Source: Promethearchaeota archaeon (GTDB lineage: Archaea > Asgardarchaeota > Lokiarchaeia > Sigyniarchaeales > SOKP01). From it: a DNA stretch of 37,923 bases. Location: positions 1 through 37,923 of the forward strand of contig JAEOTH010000141.1 of the NCBI GenBank assembly GCA_016839915.1. Reading direction: 5' to 3'. Made by a program: the position numbers and the translations under genes. The notes under the pieces were generated by a model that was not told the origin of the DNA, did not search any database, and saw only the letters and a list, made by a program, of their open reading frames with translations. Shown piece after piece: positions 9,728 through 18,547 of this stretch. Position 1 is the first letter of the stretch; the number at the start of each line of letters is the position of its first letter.

Positions 9728-11101
9728 ATGGTTTTAGAAAAACTAGGAAGATCTTTGGATGCGGCAATTAGAAAGATAAGACGTCTTCCAAAAATAGATA
9801 AGGATGTTATAAATGCGCTGATTCAAGAATTACAGCGTAGTCTTCTTAGTTCAGACGTAAAAGTAGAACTTGTATATGAAATGACTGAAAATATCAGAAA
9901 AGAGGCTATGAATACCCAACTTCAGAAGGAATCTCCTTCAAGAAGGAGAGATTTTATTATTAAGTTAGTACATGATGAACTAATACGACTTTTAGGGGGT
10001 AAACCCGCTCCAATTCGTATAAAGTCTGGTAAAAAGAATGTGATTCTGCTTGTTGGTATTCAAGGTTCCGGAAAGACTACAACCATAGCAAAATTAGCTA
10101 AATTTTATAAAAGTAAAGGGTATAAAGTTGCAACGTTAACAACTGATACTTGGAGACCTGGAGCCTATGAGCAACTCGTTCAATTATCAGAACAAGTAGG
10201 TGTGAAATGTTACGGAAATCCTAATGAGAAAAATGCGATTAAAATTGCAATTCAGGAAACTAAAAGAGCAATCAATGATGGAAATGATATAATAATTGCA
10301 GATACGGCTGGTAGACATAAAGAAGAAAAAGAATTAATGAAAGAAATGGCAATTATCGAACAAAAACTAAAACCAAACGAAATAATATTAGTAATTGATG
10401 GCACTCTAGGTCAACAAGCATTCAATCAAGCAGAAGCATTTGCTCAAACAACTAAATTGGGATCAATTATTGTCACTAAATTAGATGGAACTGCTAAAGG
10501 TGGTGGTGCCTTATCTGCTTGTGCTGCTTCTAATGTTGGTATTAGATTCATTGGTGTTGGTGAAAAAATTGATGATTTTGAAGAATTTGAATCATCAAAG
10601 TTCGTAGGTTCGTTGCTTGGAATACCCGATATTGAATCACTAGTCCAAAAAGTACAAGAAGCAGAAGTAGATATTGATTCTGACGTTGTCAAGCGGATGG
10701 TGCATGGCAAATTTACTCTTGATGATTTATATCTACAGTTAAAAAGTATTAAAAAAGTAGGAAAATTTCGGCAGATCTTATCTATGATGGGTGGTGGAAA
10801 TATCCCAGACGCTTTAAAAGAGGATGCTGAAGCAAATCTTGCAAAATGGGAAGTTGTTCTTAATTCTATGACACAAGATGAAAAAGATAATCCAAAAATC
10901 ATTAAAAAAACTCGAAAAAGGCGAATTGCTATAGGAAGTGGAACTGATTACTCAATAATAAATAAAATGCTCGATCAATTCTCCCAAATGAAAAAATTTA
11001 TGAAGAGATTTCTTCAAATGCAGAAAAAAGGGAAAAGTATGCCCGGAATGCCAGGTGGAAAAGCAGCAGCAGATTTTATGAAAAAGTTAGGTAAGTTTTA
11101 A
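9728..11101 (+). CDS. srp54: Signal recognition particle protein SRP54
   Basis: GTPase that binds SRP RNA and signal sequences for co-translational targeting to the membrane. The N domain helical bundle comes first, then the G domain with GIQGSGKTTT (G1, near residue 110), DTWRPGAYEQL, DTAGRH (G3), and TKLDGTAKGGGALSA (G4). The methionine-rich M domain follows from about residue 315 (QILSMMGGGNIPDAL and MKKFMKRFLQMQKKGKSMPG). The ATG at 9728 gives the usual MVLEKLGRSL beginning; a GTG three codons earlier is less likely. The 457-residue product is normal in length. It heads a plus-strand row with TrmY-like, dihydroorotase and AMMECR1 genes. Confidence 0.97.
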   Translation: MVLEKLGRSLDAAIRKIRRLPKIDKDVINALIQELQRSLLSSDVKVELVYEMTENIRKEAMNTQLQKESPSRRRDFIIKLVHDELIRLLGGKPAPIRIKSGKKNVILLVGIQGSGKTTTIAKLAKFYKSKGYKVATLTTDTWRPGAYEQLVQLSEQVGVKCYGNPNEKNAIKIAIQETKRAINDGNDIIIADTAGRHKEEKELMKEMAIIEQKLKPNEIILVIDGTLGQQAFNQAEAFAQTTKLGSIIVTKLDGTAKGGGALSACAASNVGIRFIGVGEKIDDFEEFESSKFVGSLLGIPDIESLVQKVQEAEVDIDSDVVKRMVHGKFTLDDLYLQLKSIKKVGKFRQILSMMGGGNIPDALKEDAEANLAKWEVVLNSMTQDEKDNPKIIKKTRKRRIAIGSGTDYSIINKMLDQFSQMKKFMKRFLQMQKKGKSMPGMPGGKAAADFMKKLGKF

Positions 11102-11124
11102 TTAATTTTGTATAATTAAATTGT

Positions 11125-11781
11125 TTGAGTGTCTTGGTTAATATATTATTACTAATTGAAGAAATCGTAAATTACTCAAAACTTGATATTGATAAGGGAA
11201 TAACACCTCCTATTATCTATAAAATATGTTCTTGTGTAAGAGAAACTTTCTGTTTGTCTTATTCCATAAGAAAAGACAATAATTTTTATCTTTTTTTCCA
11301 GGAAGAGCATATTTTAATAAAATTTGAAGGAAAAAGATTACGCTTTCTAGGTCCAGATGAAAGATCTCAAGCATTACTTTTAGAAAAGATTTTACATAAA
11401 ATGCAAAAAGACACTGATCTTAATAATTTAGGATGGATAAAATCAACTCCTGGAATATTTGGCCACAAATTTTCAGATAACATTAAATTTATTGAATTTT
11501 ATAGTTCAATTTCATATGGAAAAACGTATTTTATTTTAGATGATTCCCTAGATGTTGAACAAGGATTAGAAGTGGAAAATTTAGAAGAAAACTTCCCACC
11601 AATCGAGGAAAATAATTTCTTTATCATAGCAACATATAATTTTGTAGGAAAAAATACAAATATTTTAGACTTATTCAAAGAATTAAAAACTAGTAAAATT
11701 ACTTCACTTCCAAAAATAAAATCTGTCGAAGATAAAATTTTATATATTAATTTTCGAAAAGATCTACAAAATAGTCTATAA
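11125..11781 (+). CDS. Divergent TrmY-like tRNA (pseudouridine-54 N1) methyltransferase
   Basis: TrmY is a SPOUT-class SAM-dependent enzyme that makes N1-methylpseudouridine at position 54 of archaeal tRNA. The match rests on YSIRKDNNFYLFF, then IKFEGKRLRFLGPDERSQAL, which corresponds to the family block with HxxRxD, GxxLRxLSPDER and the following helix. Later pieces STPGIFG and YFILDD fit the expected order. The C-terminal SAM-binding knot is atypical: the family GDH-like loop reads ATYNFVG here and the usual SH / HN residues near the end are not clear. Length of 218 is slightly long. The start is a TTG at 11125 or 11134, as no ATG is available. It follows SRP54 by 23 bases and precedes dihydroorotase by 13. 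Confidence 0.66.
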   Translation: MSVLVNILLLIEEIVNYSKLDIDKGITPPIIYKICSCVRETFCLSYSIRKDNNFYLFFQEEHILIKFEGKRLRFLGPDERSQALLLEKILHKMQKDTDLNNLGWIKSTPGIFGHKFSDNIKFIEFYSSISYGKTYFILDDSLDVEQGLEVENLEENFPPIEENNFFIIATYNFVGKNTNILDLFKELKTSKITSLPKIKSVEDKILYINFRKDLQNSL

Positions 11782-11794
11782 AAATTTGAACAAA

Positions 11795-13189
11795 ATGATA
11801 TTAAAAAATGCTAAAATTTATTCTCAAGGGTTAATTCGTGAAGGAGTTCTCCTTATTAACAATGGTGTTATAGATCAAATTAAATTTAACCCAGAAGAAA
11901 AAGAGTTAGTAAAATTAGTTAAAAAAAACCAAGATAAAAAGGAAATTGAATGCCATGGTAAATTAATTCTACCAGGAATTATAGATATTCATTCTCACTT
12001 GAGAGATCTCGGTCAAAGCGAAAAGGAAACATTCTTAACTGGAACAATGGCAGCAGCCTTTTCAGGAATCACAACTGTTTTCAATATGCCAAATACCATA
12101 CCTCCTGCAATATCATCGAACCAGATTAAGTTATGGATAAAGAAAGCAAAACCTAATATTCATGTAGATGTCGGATTAATTGCGGGATTTCCTAAAGAGC
12201 TTGATGAAGATGAGATAAAAAATATGATTAAATTAGGAATTATTGGCTTTAAGATATATCCTCTCAATGCTCTTAATAATATTGATTGGTTAAATTCAAA
12301 AAACCTCCAAAATATTCTCGCTATTTCGTCTAAATATCAAATTCCTATATTTATTCACGCTTCTTATCCTTTACATGAAGCAGAAAAAGAACAAATTATA
12401 AAAAATTTTAATCAAAAGCAAGGAACTATTTTAGAGTATCATAATAATTTTAATCCCGTCAAAGCAGAAAAAAAATATGTAAAGTTTGTAATTGAACAGT
12501 ATAAAGAATTTATTGAAGTTAATCATTTAAAATATAAGCTCTATCCTTTAATCCATTTTTGCCATATAAGCTCCATAGAAAGTTATCAAGAAATCAATAA
12601 AGAACAACTTTCAAATAAAAATCTAAAAATATCTTTTGAAGTTACTCCGCATCATCTACTCTTATCTAATAAAATCATATTAAATAATGAGAATTTCGGT
12701 AAGGTGTTACCTCCTTTAAGAAATCCAGAACATCATAAATTTCTATTTAAAGAGTTAAAGGAAGGTAATATAAAATTAATCGGAACAGATCATGCACCAC
12801 ACACAATAGAAGAAAAATCTCTAAATTATTTCGATGCACCCTCTGGATTCCCAGGTTTTGAAACTTATCCTTTATTGATCCTTAAAAAGGTATTTGATTA
12901 CCAACTTACTCTGGAAAAATTCGTCATGGTAGCCTCAGAATATCCTGCTCTACTTTTTAATTTGGAAAAAAAAGGCTTTATTAAAGAGAAATACGATGCG
13001 GATTTATTAATTGTTGATAAAGTTCCAGAATACTCAATTAATCCTCAAAATTTTAAAACAAAAGCAAAATTTTCCCCATATGAGAAATTAAGCACAAATG
13101 TTCAAATTTGGAAAGTCTTTTTGAGAGGAATTGAAATCAATACTGAAGAATGTACTCCAAATGGAAAAATTATCAAAAGAATGATATAA
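11795..13189 (+). CDS. pyrC: Dihydroorotase (amidohydrolase family)
   Basis: Cyclises N-carbamoyl-aspartate to dihydroorotate in pyrimidine synthesis. The zinc-binding motif DIHSHLRD is at about residues 64-71, followed by TVFNMPNT, which binds substrate in class I dihydroorotases. GFKIYPL carries the Lys expected to be carboxylated; later metal ligands are in FIHASYP, HFCHISS and GTDHAPHT. The C-terminus has the amidohydrolase beta-sandwich with DADLLIVDK. The ATG at 11795 gives MILKNAKIYS; a TTG three codons earlier is less likely. Allantoinases share much of this pattern, but the MPNT motif and core gene surroundings favour dihydroorotase. It follows the TrmY-like gene closely. Confidence 0.87.
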   Translation: MILKNAKIYSQGLIREGVLLINNGVIDQIKFNPEEKELVKLVKKNQDKKEIECHGKLILPGIIDIHSHLRDLGQSEKETFLTGTMAAAFSGITTVFNMPNTIPPAISSNQIKLWIKKAKPNIHVDVGLIAGFPKELDEDEIKNMIKLGIIGFKIYPLNALNNIDWLNSKNLQNILAISSKYQIPIFIHASYPLHEAEKEQIIKNFNQKQGTILEYHNNFNPVKAEKKYVKFVIEQYKEFIEVNHLKYKLYPLIHFCHISSIESYQEINKEQLSNKNLKISFEVTPHHLLLSNKIILNNENFGKVLPPLRNPEHHKFLFKELKEGNIKLIGTDHAPHTIEEKSLNYFDAPSGFPGFETYPLLILKKVFDYQLTLEKFVMVASEYPALLFNLEKKGFIKEKYDADLLIVDKVPEYSINPQNFKTKAKFSPYEKLSTNVQIWKVFLRGIEINTEECTPNGKIIKRMI

Positions 13190-13248
13190 AATATAAAAGT
13201 CTACATGCTATAATAATATATAAAATAGTTTATAATAGGGACTTTAAA

Positions 13249-13887
13249 ATGCCTGATGAAGATGAGTTTAGCTTAGAAGAAGGTAAAATCCTAATAAAAT
13301 TTACTCGAGAAAATATTGAATACTTTTTAAAAAATAGTAGACGTGTTCCTGTTCCGGATCAAATAAAAGAAAGATTTTCGGAAAAATATGGAGCTTTTGT
13401 GACATTAAATCAATATAATGTCAGTGGAAATCCATTAAGAGGGTGTATTGGTAATATTGAACCAACTTATTCTTTAATTGATACAATCCATAAGGTTTCA
13501 ATAAGTTCAGCAACTGAAGATCCTCGCTTTCCTTCCGTAACTTTTGAAGAAATGAACAACATTGTTATTGAACTTTCAATTTTAACACCCCCTAAATTAC
13601 TAGAAGTAAATGATCCAAAAGAATATCTTGATAAAATAATTATTGGGCGAGATGGTTTAATTGCTCAAAAAGGAAAATGGCGTAGAGGATTATTACTACC
13701 ACAAGTTCCTGTTGATCATGGGAGAGACTGGGACGTTGAAACGTTTTTGTCACAGACATGCTACAAAACGGGCTTGCCAATGGATTCTTGGAAAGATATT
13801 AGAAATGTTAAAATTTATTCTTTTCAAGCTATACTTTTTGAGGAAAAAGAACCTCGAGGCGAAATAATAAGAAAGTATCTTAAATAG
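13249..13887 (+). CDS. AMMECR1-domain protein
   Basis: Conserved protein family of archaea, bacteria and eukaryotes with unknown biochemical role. The invariant LRGCIGNIEP motif lies at about residues 62-71, followed by ATEDPRFPSVT and ELSILTPP, then GLLLPQVPVDHGRDWDVETFL near 145-165 and the cysteine-containing SQTCYKTGL. The ATG at 13249 gives a 212-residue product beginning MPDEDEFS; a frame extension upstream to 13150 overlaps dihydroorotase and is not needed. It stands 59 bases after pyrC on the same strand. Identification of the family is firm, function is not known. Confidence 0.92.
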   Translation: MPDEDEFSLEEGKILIKFTRENIEYFLKNSRRVPVPDQIKERFSEKYGAFVTLNQYNVSGNPLRGCIGNIEPTYSLIDTIHKVSISSATEDPRFPSVTFEEMNNIVIELSILTPPKLLEVNDPKEYLDKIIIGRDGLIAQKGKWRRGLLLPQVPVDHGRDWDVETFLSQTCYKTGLPMDSWKDIRNVKIYSFQAILFEEKEPRGEIIRKYLK

Positions 13888-13959
13888 AAAGATTATAAAC
13901 CTCTAAGGTATTTTTTGTGAAAAATAAAAATTTAAAACGTAATAAAGAGATAAAGGTAT

Positions 13960-15465
13960 ATGGGAAATTCTGACAAAATACTTTCGGTTGATATATCTTC
14001 TAAAAAAGTTAAAGTTGGTATCATTTCTAATAAATTGGAAATAGAAGCGTTCTCTATTCAAAATTATGATATCATTGATGAAGATGTCGATGGTTTTGCG
14101 AAAAGATTTAATATGGATGATATATGGAATAAAATCAAATTAGGTATAAAGAAAGTTATCAAAGAAAACAAACCTGAAAATATTATTGGGATTTCTTCAT
14201 GTGGACAAAGAATGGCTACAGTTTTCTTAGATAAACATGGAAATGAGCTTTATGGAGGTCCTAACACTGACATGAGGGGCATTGATTCAGCATATCTTAT
14301 TGAAGAAGAATTTTCAGATGAAGATTTATTTAAAATAACTGCCCATAGTCCATTCTTAATGTTCACATTAGCTCGATTATTATGGTTTAAAGAAGAGAAA
14401 GAACATCAGTATGAGGATATTAGCAAAATATTAATGCTAGATGATTGGATTGTTTATAAACTTACTGGAGAAGTTTATTGTGATTATACTTCTCTCGGAG
14501 AATCACTACTCTTTGATATTAATAAAAAAATATGGAGTCAGGAAATCATCGAAGCTTTTGACATAAATCCAGATATACTTCCTGAAATTGTTCAATCAGG
14601 TACTATTGTTGGAGATTTAAAATTAAATCTAATAAAGGAAATTGATATAAATCAACAAGAACTCCCTGTTTTGAAAGGATGTGGTGATACTCAAGCTAAT
14701 CTATTAGGTATGGGCGCAATTGAGGATGGAAACATCGGAATTAGTTTAGGGACAACTGCACCAATTCATTTAATAGTGAATAAGCCAATAATAGATCCTA
14801 ATCAAAATTTCTGGACAAACTGTCATGTGATTAAGGATAAATGGTTGATTGAAGCTAATACCGGAGGTACAGGTAGGGTATATGATTGGTTCAAGAGTGC
14901 GTTTATTTCAGAATCCAAGAGAGATGCAAATGAAATTATGAATGATTATTTAAGTAGCAATGAGCCAGGGGCAGGTTCGACTTATGCCTTTTTAGGCCCA
15001 GAACTCATGGCAATAAAAAATCAAACATCAATTAAGAGAGGAGTTTTTATATTTCCCCCGCCCAGCATGATTGGGGAGGAATTACCGAGATTAGGAAATT
15101 TTGCTCGAAGTGCTATTGAAGGTATTTGTTTTGGGATTCTTGAAAATTTCCAAGCTTTACATCCATTTGCACAATCAGAAATAAAAACATTTTGTGCTGG
15201 AGGAATGGCTAAATCTTACGAATTCTGTAAAATTCTTGTTAATATTCTTAATCAAGAAATTAATGTTCCTCAATATAAAGATTCTGCTTTTCTTGGATGT
15301 GCAATAAATGCCTTAATAGGGTTAAATCTTTATCAAGATTATAGGAGTGTTGTTGAAGATCTTCTAAAATTTGAAAAATTTTCAGTTGAACCACGCATCT
15401 CAAATGAGTATAAGAGAATATTTAGAAGTTGGAAAAATTTAAAAAACTATATAAGCAAAATGTAG
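13960..15465 (+). CDS. FGGY-family carbohydrate kinase, diverged (xylulokinase-like)
   Basis: Sugar kinase fold with both actin-like halves. Visible motifs are GISSCGQRM and TDMRG in place of the more usual GISGQMH and WNDxR, then TSLGESLLFDINKKIW, GCGDTQANLLGMG with the presumed catalytic Asp, GTTAPIH for the phosphate loop, and FCAGGMAKS near the C-terminus. At 501 residues it has the family length. The sugar-facing motifs differ from those of known xylulokinases and glycerol kinases, so the substrate may be unusual. ATG at 13960, preceded by AAAGGT. It converges with the FilR1-type regulator, three bases apart. An isomerase and class II aldolase about 9 kb away would complete a standard sugar pathway. 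Confidence 0.88.
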   Translation: MGNSDKILSVDISSKKVKVGIISNKLEIEAFSIQNYDIIDEDVDGFAKRFNMDDIWNKIKLGIKKVIKENKPENIIGISSCGQRMATVFLDKHGNELYGGPNTDMRGIDSAYLIEEEFSDEDLFKITAHSPFLMFTLARLLWFKEEKEHQYEDISKILMLDDWIVYKLTGEVYCDYTSLGESLLFDINKKIWSQEIIEAFDINPDILPEIVQSGTIVGDLKLNLIKEIDINQQELPVLKGCGDTQANLLGMGAIEDGNIGISLGTTAPIHLIVNKPIIDPNQNFWTNCHVIKDKWLIEANTGGTGRVYDWFKSAFISESKRDANEIMNDYLSSNEPGAGSTYAFLGPELMAIKNQTSIKRGVFIFPPPSMIGEELPRLGNFARSAIEGICFGILENFQALHPFAQSEIKTFCAGGMAKSYEFCKILVNILNQEINVPQYKDSAFLGCAINALIGLNLYQDYRSVVEDLLKFEKFSVEPRISNEYKRIFRSWKNLKNYISKM

Positions 15466-15468
15466 AAA

Positions 15469-16254
15469 TTAATTTCTCTTTTTTATAACAGAGTCTATAT
15501 CAACACCTTCCTTCCAATACCAATCAAATAATTCTTTTGCCCATTTTATAAAAATTGCATTTTCATCATATATACATTCACTATAATCAATTTTTCCTTC
15601 TTTACTTAAAAAAAGTATAGCTCCTTTATCAGTAACTAGGAGTGAGAAATGTATCTTTTTTAACATACGAATATTTTGTGAAATATCTATCTTTTGATAA
15701 AAACTATGGCGATTTTCTAGTTTTTCATAACCTTTTGATGTTAACACATTTATATCTACAAGAGCTTTTATCTTAATTGACATATTATTAATTTTACGTT
15801 CAACAGCAGGTAAAATTGAATCCTGAAATTGATCTGAGATCGCTAAAATAAATTTTTCTGACTTTTTAATTATATCTGACCATAGTTCTATATTTTGCAT
15901 TGTACCACTATTAATTTTTATAGTTTTTAAATTTCCTAACTGTAAAATTAAATTCAAGGGAAAATAGTTAATATCATGACTATTAAAAAAATTTTCATGT
16001 CTTAAAGACACGGCAAAAAGCTCTAATACATCTAAGAAAACTTTCCCGATGTTAGTAATTGTATATTTATTATCTAATGTTTTTTTAACTAAATTTTTCT
16101 CTATAAGTCTCTTTAAGTGACGAGAAATCTCTGATCCACGAATATCTAATTCTTTTTCCAATTGGTTATGCCTTTTCCTTCCCTCATATAAACTTTTGAA
16201 GACATTAAATCGGCCTTCATTTGAAAGCTCAAAAAATAAATCATTAATTTTCAA
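15469..16254 (-). CDS. Winged-helix transcriptional regulator with FilR1-type (DUF1724) domain
   Basis: ArsR-like DNA-binding domain (about 1-75) with recognition helix RGSEISRHLKRLIEKNLV and wing TLDNKYTITNIG. The remaining 170 residues match the archaeal FilR1/DUF1724 sensing domain in layout, ending with the typical WAKELFDWYWKEG. Such regulators are archaea-specific and respond to unidentified ligands. The gene is divergent from the SCP2-like protein and the dehydrogenase-aldolase fusion, with a 222-base intergenic region that holds a direct repeat, so control of those genes is plausible but inferred. It converges on the FGGY kinase at 15465. Confidence 0.83.
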   Translation of the reverse strand: MKINDLFFELSNEGRFNVFKSLYEGRKRHNQLEKELDIRGSEISRHLKRLIEKNLVKKTLDNKYTITNIGKVFLDVLELFAVSLRHENFFNSHDINYFPLNLILQLGNLKTIKINSGTMQNIELWSDIIKKSEKFILAISDQFQDSILPAVERKINNMSIKIKALVDINVLTSKGYEKLENRHSFYQKIDISQNIRMLKKIHFSLLVTDKGAILFLSKEGKIDYSECIYDENAIFIKWAKELFDWYWKEGVDIDSVIKKRN

Positions 16255-16320
16255 AACAACTCAACTTATGTTAATTTAAAATCTTTTATTCGAATTCTTT
16301 AATAGTATATGATTTAGATC

Positions 16321-16376
16321 AATTAAAAATTGTTTTTATCATTCTAAATTCTTTTCTATAAATTAAATTGTTTTTA
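16321..16376. repeat. Direct repeat AATTAAA(AA)TTGTTTTTA, possible operator pair
   Basis: AATTAAAAATTGTTTTTA at 16321-16338 and AATTAAATTGTTTTTA at 16361-16376 are near-identical copies 40 bases apart (about four helical turns) in the region between the FilR1-type regulator and the SCP2-like gene. The position and spacing suggest a repressor or activator binding pair. AT-rich sequence makes chance repeats common, so this is tentative. Confidence 0.3.
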
Positions 16377-16476
16377 GAACTATTATAGGGATTGTTTATT
16401 ACAGCTTGTTATCTATTTTAAAATACCAATATGAATAGTAAATGTATTTTAATAAATAGATGGAAAAGTGAAAATA

Positions 16477-16827
16477 ATGACAGGATTTAAGGAAATTGAA
16501 GAATGTTTAGAAGAAATAAAGAATCGATATAACAATAATGAAAAAGTAAGGAAAAAATTGGCTAGATATGATGACCCTATCCAAATCAAATTTTTAGACA
16601 CAGAAAGAGAAGTTTTAATTTTGGTTAATAAAGATGAGGGAATTGAAATAAAAGATAACAGTGGAGATGACACAGCACCAGTAAAAATTGAATTTGCTGG
16701 AGAAGAGGTAATGATTAATTTATTCAACAAAGAACTAGGGGCTGTAAAAGCGTACTCTGATGGGAAAATAAAAATAATTGAAGGAAGTATAAGAAGTCTA
16801 ATGAAACTTCGAAGTTTAATGTTTTAA
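16477..16827 (+). CDS. SCP2-like (sterol carrier protein fold) small protein
   Basis: A product of 116 residues with the C-terminal pattern of the SCP2 lipid/small-ligand binding fold: an alternating strand region VKIEFAGEEVMINLFNKELG, then a helix and the SDGKIKIIEG strand, then SIRSLMKLRSLMF. In this family such a domain carries or presents hydrophobic ligands. The N-terminus is a charged helix (KEIEECLEEIKNRYNN). ATG at 16477 is preferred; a GTG three codons earlier is also possible. It is followed after 34 bases by the dehydrogenase-aldolase fusion on the same strand and is probably co-transcribed with it. Confidence 0.6.
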   Translation: MTGFKEIEECLEEIKNRYNNNEKVRKKLARYDDPIQIKFLDTEREVLILVNKDEGIEIKDNSGDDTAPVKIEFAGEEVMINLFNKELGAVKAYSDGKIKIIEGSIRSLMKLRSLMF

Positions 16828-16861
16828 CATTAAAATTTATTTAAAAAAAAGAGTGTGTATA

Positions 16862-18544
16862 ATGAGAGCCATAATAACAGCAAATATTACAGAAGAGTGT
16901 TTGAATGAATTAGAAAAATTGATGGAAATAACATATGAACCATGGAGAGAAACAGGGATAATATATTTTGATGCAAAAGAACTTGTTGAAAAACTTAAGG
17001 ATTATGATATTTTTATAACTGAAGCAGATGATTTAAAAAAAGAAGATCTGTTTGAACGTACTAATCTGAAGCTTATTATATCTTGTAGAGGTGATCCATT
17101 TAATGTTAATTTGAAAGCAGCTACTAAAAATAACATTCCCATTCTTTTTACTCCACTAAGAAACGTAGATGCTGTAGCAGAATTAACAATAGGATTGATG
17201 TTAATGTTAGCTCGAAAATTACAGAAAGTCGATAGGATAATTCACTCAAATGACTTTGAAATAATTGAATTTGAAGATTTTGTTGAGTATTTAAATAAAT
17301 TTCAAGGTGTTGAATTGAAGGGTAAAACAATTGGAATAATAGGTTTGGGGCAAATTGGAAGTAGAGTTGCAAAAAGATTAAAACCGTTTGAAGTTGATTT
17401 TCTGATATATGATCCTTATGTAGACGATGAAATCATCAAGGAATATGGGAAAAAAGCAGATATTGATCATTTAATGAAAAATTCAGATTTTATTACTATA
17501 CACGCAATTGCGACTGATGAAAATTTGAATCTTCTCAATGAAAATAGAATTCAGATGATGAAAGAAACTGCCTATTTAATTAATACATCTAAAGGGAGTA
17601 TTCTTGATTATGAAGCTTTACAAAAAGCGCTAAAAGAAGAAAAAATAGGAGGTGCTGCTCTTGATGTCTTCCCTCTTGAACCTATTGATGAAGATAATGA
17701 ATTCATTGAATTAAAAAATGCAATAATCACACCCCATATTGGAGGGGATACACAAGAAGTAGTTGAAAGACAGTCTGAAATTATATTAAACGATCTTACA
17801 TTATGGCTAAATGGTAAAAATCCTCAATTTATTATGAACCCTGAAGTGCTTAATAAAGTAGAAATAAAGAATTCTCGAATAACTGATAAGATTACTGACC
17901 TAAAAAAAGAAATGGTAGAACTGTGTAAACATTTATTAAAGGAAAAGCATGTGATTGGTTCAGCTGGTAATGTTAGCATTAGAATAAAAAATACTGATAA
18001 TGAATGCGTTTTAATAACACCAAGCAATGTTGCCTATGATGAAATGTCATCTGAAGATATTCTTACAATTGATATGGAAGGAAGAGTTATCGAAGGAAAT
18101 AGGAATCCCTCTGTGGAAAAAAAAATGCACTTGGGGATATATAAAGAAAGGGATGATGTTAACGCAATTATTCATGCTCATAGTATTTATTCTACTGTTC
18201 TTAGCGCATTAAAACTTACTATCCCTCCAATCTTTGAAGAATTTGTTCCATATATAGGCGGTGAAGTTCTATGTGCTGAATATGGAGAATCAGGAAGTGA
18301 AGATTTAGCAGATGGTGTTTTAGCAGCTCTAGAGGAAAGAAATGCTGTTTTGCTGGCAAATCATGGGAACTTATGTTGTGGTAGTCATTTAGATGGTGCT
18401 TATACAGTACTACAATACCTTGAAAGAGGAGCAAAAATATATTACTTAGCTAAACTCATTAAAGATCCAACTTTATTACCAGAGGATACAATCGATTATG
18501 AAATGGATATCTTTGATATTTTTAAAGATTCTAAAAAAATCTAA
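16862..18544 (+). CDS. D-2-hydroxyacid dehydrogenase / class II aldolase fusion protein
   Basis: Two enzymes in one 560-residue chain. Residues 1 to about 325 form a D-isomer-specific 2-hydroxyacid dehydrogenase: NAD-binding GLGQIG at 161-166, an acidic residue in YDPYV, INTSKGSILD, Glu273 in PLEPIDE and catalytic His292 in TPHIGG. The position that is Arg in NTARG of normal enzymes is Lys244 here. After a linker, residues 345-535 form a class II aldolase/adducin domain with SAGNVSIR, ITPS, SVEKKMH, zinc-binding HAHS (His438, His440) and LANHG (His501). The ATG at 16862 gives MRAIITANI. The pair could oxidise or reduce a hydroxyacid and cleave or dehydrate a phosphorylated sugar or sugar acid. 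It converges with the TIM-barrel gene with a gap of three bases. Confidence 0.9.
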   Translation: MRAIITANITEECLNELEKLMEITYEPWRETGIIYFDAKELVEKLKDYDIFITEADDLKKEDLFERTNLKLIISCRGDPFNVNLKAATKNNIPILFTPLRNVDAVAELTIGLMLMLARKLQKVDRIIHSNDFEIIEFEDFVEYLNKFQGVELKGKTIGIIGLGQIGSRVAKRLKPFEVDFLIYDPYVDDEIIKEYGKKADIDHLMKNSDFITIHAIATDENLNLLNENRIQMMKETAYLINTSKGSILDYEALQKALKEEKIGGAALDVFPLEPIDEDNEFIELKNAIITPHIGGDTQEVVERQSEIILNDLTLWLNGKNPQFIMNPEVLNKVEIKNSRITDKITDLKKEMVELCKHLLKEKHVIGSAGNVSIRIKNTDNECVLITPSNVAYDEMSSEDILTIDMEGRVIEGNRNPSVEKKMHLGIYKERDDVNAIIHAHSIYSTVLSALKLTIPPIFEEFVPYIGGEVLCAEYGESGSEDLADGVLAALEERNAVLLANHGNLCCGSHLDGAYTVLQYLERGAKIYYLAKLIKDPTLLPEDTIDYEMDIFDIFKDSKKI

Positions 18545-18547
18545 ATT

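Noticed and set aside
10444-10902. Minus-strand frame of 152 codons inside SRP54
   Set aside because: Antisense to well-conserved G and M domain coding sequence, with serine-rich composition typical of shadow frames.
13150-13248. Upstream extension of the AMMECR1 gene into pyrC
   Set aside because: The extension overlaps the dihydroorotase coding end and has no family similarity; ATG 13249 gives the normal product.
16255-16467. Riboswitch or tRNA between the regulator and SCP2-like gene
   Set aside because: No GC-rich stems or conserved loops were seen; only the direct repeat reported above.
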